Shown piece by piece: positions 62,025-64,000 of a stretch of DNA of 64,000 nucleotides (its first letter is position 1; the number at the start of each line of letters is the position of its first letter). This DNA is from Antedon mediterranea. Lineage: Eukaryota; Echinodermata; Crinoidea; Comatulida; Antedonidae. The stretch covers positions 4,041,001 through 4,105,000 of the forward strand of contig NC_092671.1 of NCBI RefSeq assembly GCF_964355755.1, written 5' to 3'. The notes under the pieces are model-generated. The model had not been told where the DNA came from. It saw nothing but the letters and a program-made list of their open reading frames with translations, and did not search any database. The position numbers and the translations under genes were made by a program.

Positions 62025-64000
62025 ATGCCTTCTACTATAATGAAGGTGGTGCGGTGTCCTTCGGACGAGCTATCCATCACAAATTGTGCAATAGTAAGCC
62101 CAGAAGATTTTAAAAGAAATGCCAAGTAAGCTTTTATTATAATAACCACACAAACACATCATTACCATATCGATATTATCATTGACATCGTCGTCATTGA
62201 AACCTGACCGATCGTAATTAAGGCTAAAACGATGTCTTTAACTTCTTTTTGAAGATAGATATCTTTATCATTTACTGTTACCATCTTAATGCAGTACAAC
62301 ATTGACATCAATATCGAATGAATATACCATCAACATCATCATTCCTATACAATCAAAACCTTTATCATTAAAGATCATCAATATTTTTATCATAAATAAA
62401 TTATACAGATCAATATTTTCATCATTTTTGATAATAAATATTGTCATCATTGCAAATATTGTTATCTTCATTATCATCACAATTATGAATTATAAAAAAA
62501 AAAATACACTTACTATTATTTCGTTTTAAAGGCATATTACTGTAAGAGTCCAGGGTAGCCCATATGTATTCAGCATTGCTCTTGACCAGAAGGTACCCAG
62601 CAGCTCGATTGGCTTCAGTCTGGTTCAGGTTAGTTAAACGTATTTACAACTGTTGGCTTGACCATAAAGGTAAAAATATAAAAGACTCTATAAATTAGAT
62701 CAAATTAATTTTATAGGCTCTTCATGATTTAATCTTTCTTTATGTTTTGCTAAAGCTAAATAAATACATTTTAAATGGTAATATTGTTTTTATTATTGTA
62801 GAGAAAATGGGCAATGCTGTCAATTGGCCAAGATGTAGAAGGTAAGTGTGGGGTTCACGTAGATTTTCCTGGTTAGCACGTAGCCACTGCCGTGGACAGA
62901 TGAAGGAATGCTTGACATAATGTGACCTTTAGGGGATAAGCATGTACTGTAGTTGGCATGTCACAGCGCTATGAGCAATGGTCCTTGGATTGACACTATA
63001 CAAATGAAAGACAATTTCATATATGTTTTTATCATGCAGAAAGTTTACTATAGTCTGCCATTGATATCAAGAAAAAAGCAGGCGAATGTATTGATAGATT
63101 AAGCCATTACTGGACTTCAATGAATCAAAATCAATATTTATGTTTATACATTTGAAAGTCTGCCTTTCTGACCTATGACCTTTGCGTTTGATTATTTATT
63201 ATGTTAATTTAATCCCTCTTATCTTATTACACTATGTACTATCTCATGGAGAAATTTCTCTATAGTGGTCACTTTCTCAATATCTAGGCATCAAAACTAC
63301 AATTTTTTTACTATGTAAAATAGGGATCATGTAAAAATTATTCTGCTTCAGTTTAATTAATTAGTTTTGTATAGAAGAATAAAACTTTTTTTTTTAAATA
63401 TAAGCAAACAATTATGTGTGTTTTATAATTTTTGTTATTTTAGTTTCTCCCTACAATCTCGACCCAAACACTCAGCTGATTGCTACTATTGTTTTAGAAG
63501 CAGACTATCTTCAGAAGAAAAGGTAACTGTTCCTAATCTCTGCCTACACTATCAAACTAGTTCTTTAAAGTGCTTTATTTTAACATCACCTATTATATGC
63601 ATGTTTAAGCCCATGAGGTAATAAAAGATAGTCAGCTTACCACCATTTTGTTTTGACCATACAGTATATGTATTTCCATGGCATTATCTTATAGCAGTTT
63701 TTTTCTTTGTTATTAGATTTATTTTTTCTTCCATTTATTCATTAATTACATTTCTCTGTCTTTTTCTTTATTTTAGTGGCAGCAGTGAGGCTTATGATTC
63801 TGATAAAATGGCTCAGGAATTTTGTATCCAGTTTGTAAGGAAAGCATTCAGTGTAGGTCAACAGGTACGTCTAGTGGAAAAACATCAATTTAAGCATGGC
63901 GTAGATGCAATTCAAGCAAGTTGACCAATGACAAATTAGAATAAATAATGGCTTGTGATTGATCAAATTAATTACATACATTCCTTGGCATGTAAAAATA
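62025..64000 (+). CDS. NSF: NSF, N-terminal part (gene runs off the window)
   Basis: Five coding exons, 62025-62125, 62532-62628, 62802-62841, 63444-63522 and 63777-63864, join in frame to the first 135 residues. CPSDELSITNCA near the start, IGFSLVQRKWAMLSIGQ and the block YDSDKMAQEF...AFSVGQQ match the N domain of N-ethylmaleimide-sensitive factor, the hexameric AAA+ ATPase that takes SNARE complexes apart with SNAP adaptors. The N domain binds SNAP; the D1 and D2 ATPase domains must lie beyond the window. The ATG follows a splice acceptor (TTTTAG) directly, so at least one non-coding exon lies upstream. An alternative start is the Met at residue 6. Confidence 0.93.
63535..63563. mobile_element. 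MITE family 1 terminal fragment
   Basis: Only the left arm remains (CTGCCTACACTATCAAAC). It sits 13 bases after an NSF exon. Confidence 0.55.
63889..64000. mobile_element. MITE family 2, cut by the window end
   Basis: AAGTTGACCAATGACAA and GGCTTGTGATTGATCAAAT follow the family order; the right end lies outside. It follows an NSF exon. Confidence 0.55.

Overview
The window is nuclear DNA from an animal. It is AT-rich, and its genes are split into many short exons with clean GT-AG junctions whose reading phases agree from exon to exon. Intergenic and intronic DNA is packed with short hairpin transposons, tRNA-derived SINEs and simple tandem repeats. The proteins recognised (WDR97/WDR87-like, FAM133, alpha-catulin, DNAJC22, an RBJ/DNAJC27-like GTPase, NSF) are those of a bilaterian. 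The repeat style suggests a marine invertebrate deuterostome, perhaps an echinoderm, but the sequence does not prove this. All family names come from reading translations by eye; no database search was run.

Layout. 1181-15430 (+): a 33-exon gene for a WD40 protein of about 1,676 residues, with a likely RFX X-box in its promoter, which suggests a ciliary role. 17204-20427 (-): a FAM133-type Lys/Ser-rich gene convergent with the first. 20783-49301 (+): alpha-catulin (CTNNAL1), 16 exons and 759 residues, starting 355 bases from the FAM133 start codon in opposite orientation, so the two probably share a promoter. Its first intron is 12.7 kb and full of repeats. 49302-54121: gene-poor, with repeats. 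54122-56272 (-): DNAJC22, 3 coding exons, 339 residues. 57192-58888 (+): a stand-alone RBJ-like small GTPase of 190 residues, divergent from DNAJC22. 62025 to the window end (+): the first five coding exons of NSF; the rest lies outside.

The genes do not form an obvious pathway. Catulin is a cortical/Rho scaffold, DNAJC22 (fly Wurst) acts with Hsc70 and clathrin in endocytosis, and NSF disassembles SNARE complexes, so the right half leans toward membrane traffic, but this may be chance. The items most worth following are: the free-standing RBJ-type GTPase beside a J-protein gene (the two domain types are fused in DNAJC27); a palindromic MITE family that carries an SRF-type CArG box in each arm; a perfect X-box upstream of the WD40 gene; a small perfect hairpin flanked by 8-bp direct repeats in the GTPase 3' region; and a sharp rise in the word TACTGTA/TACAGTA right of about 19 kb.
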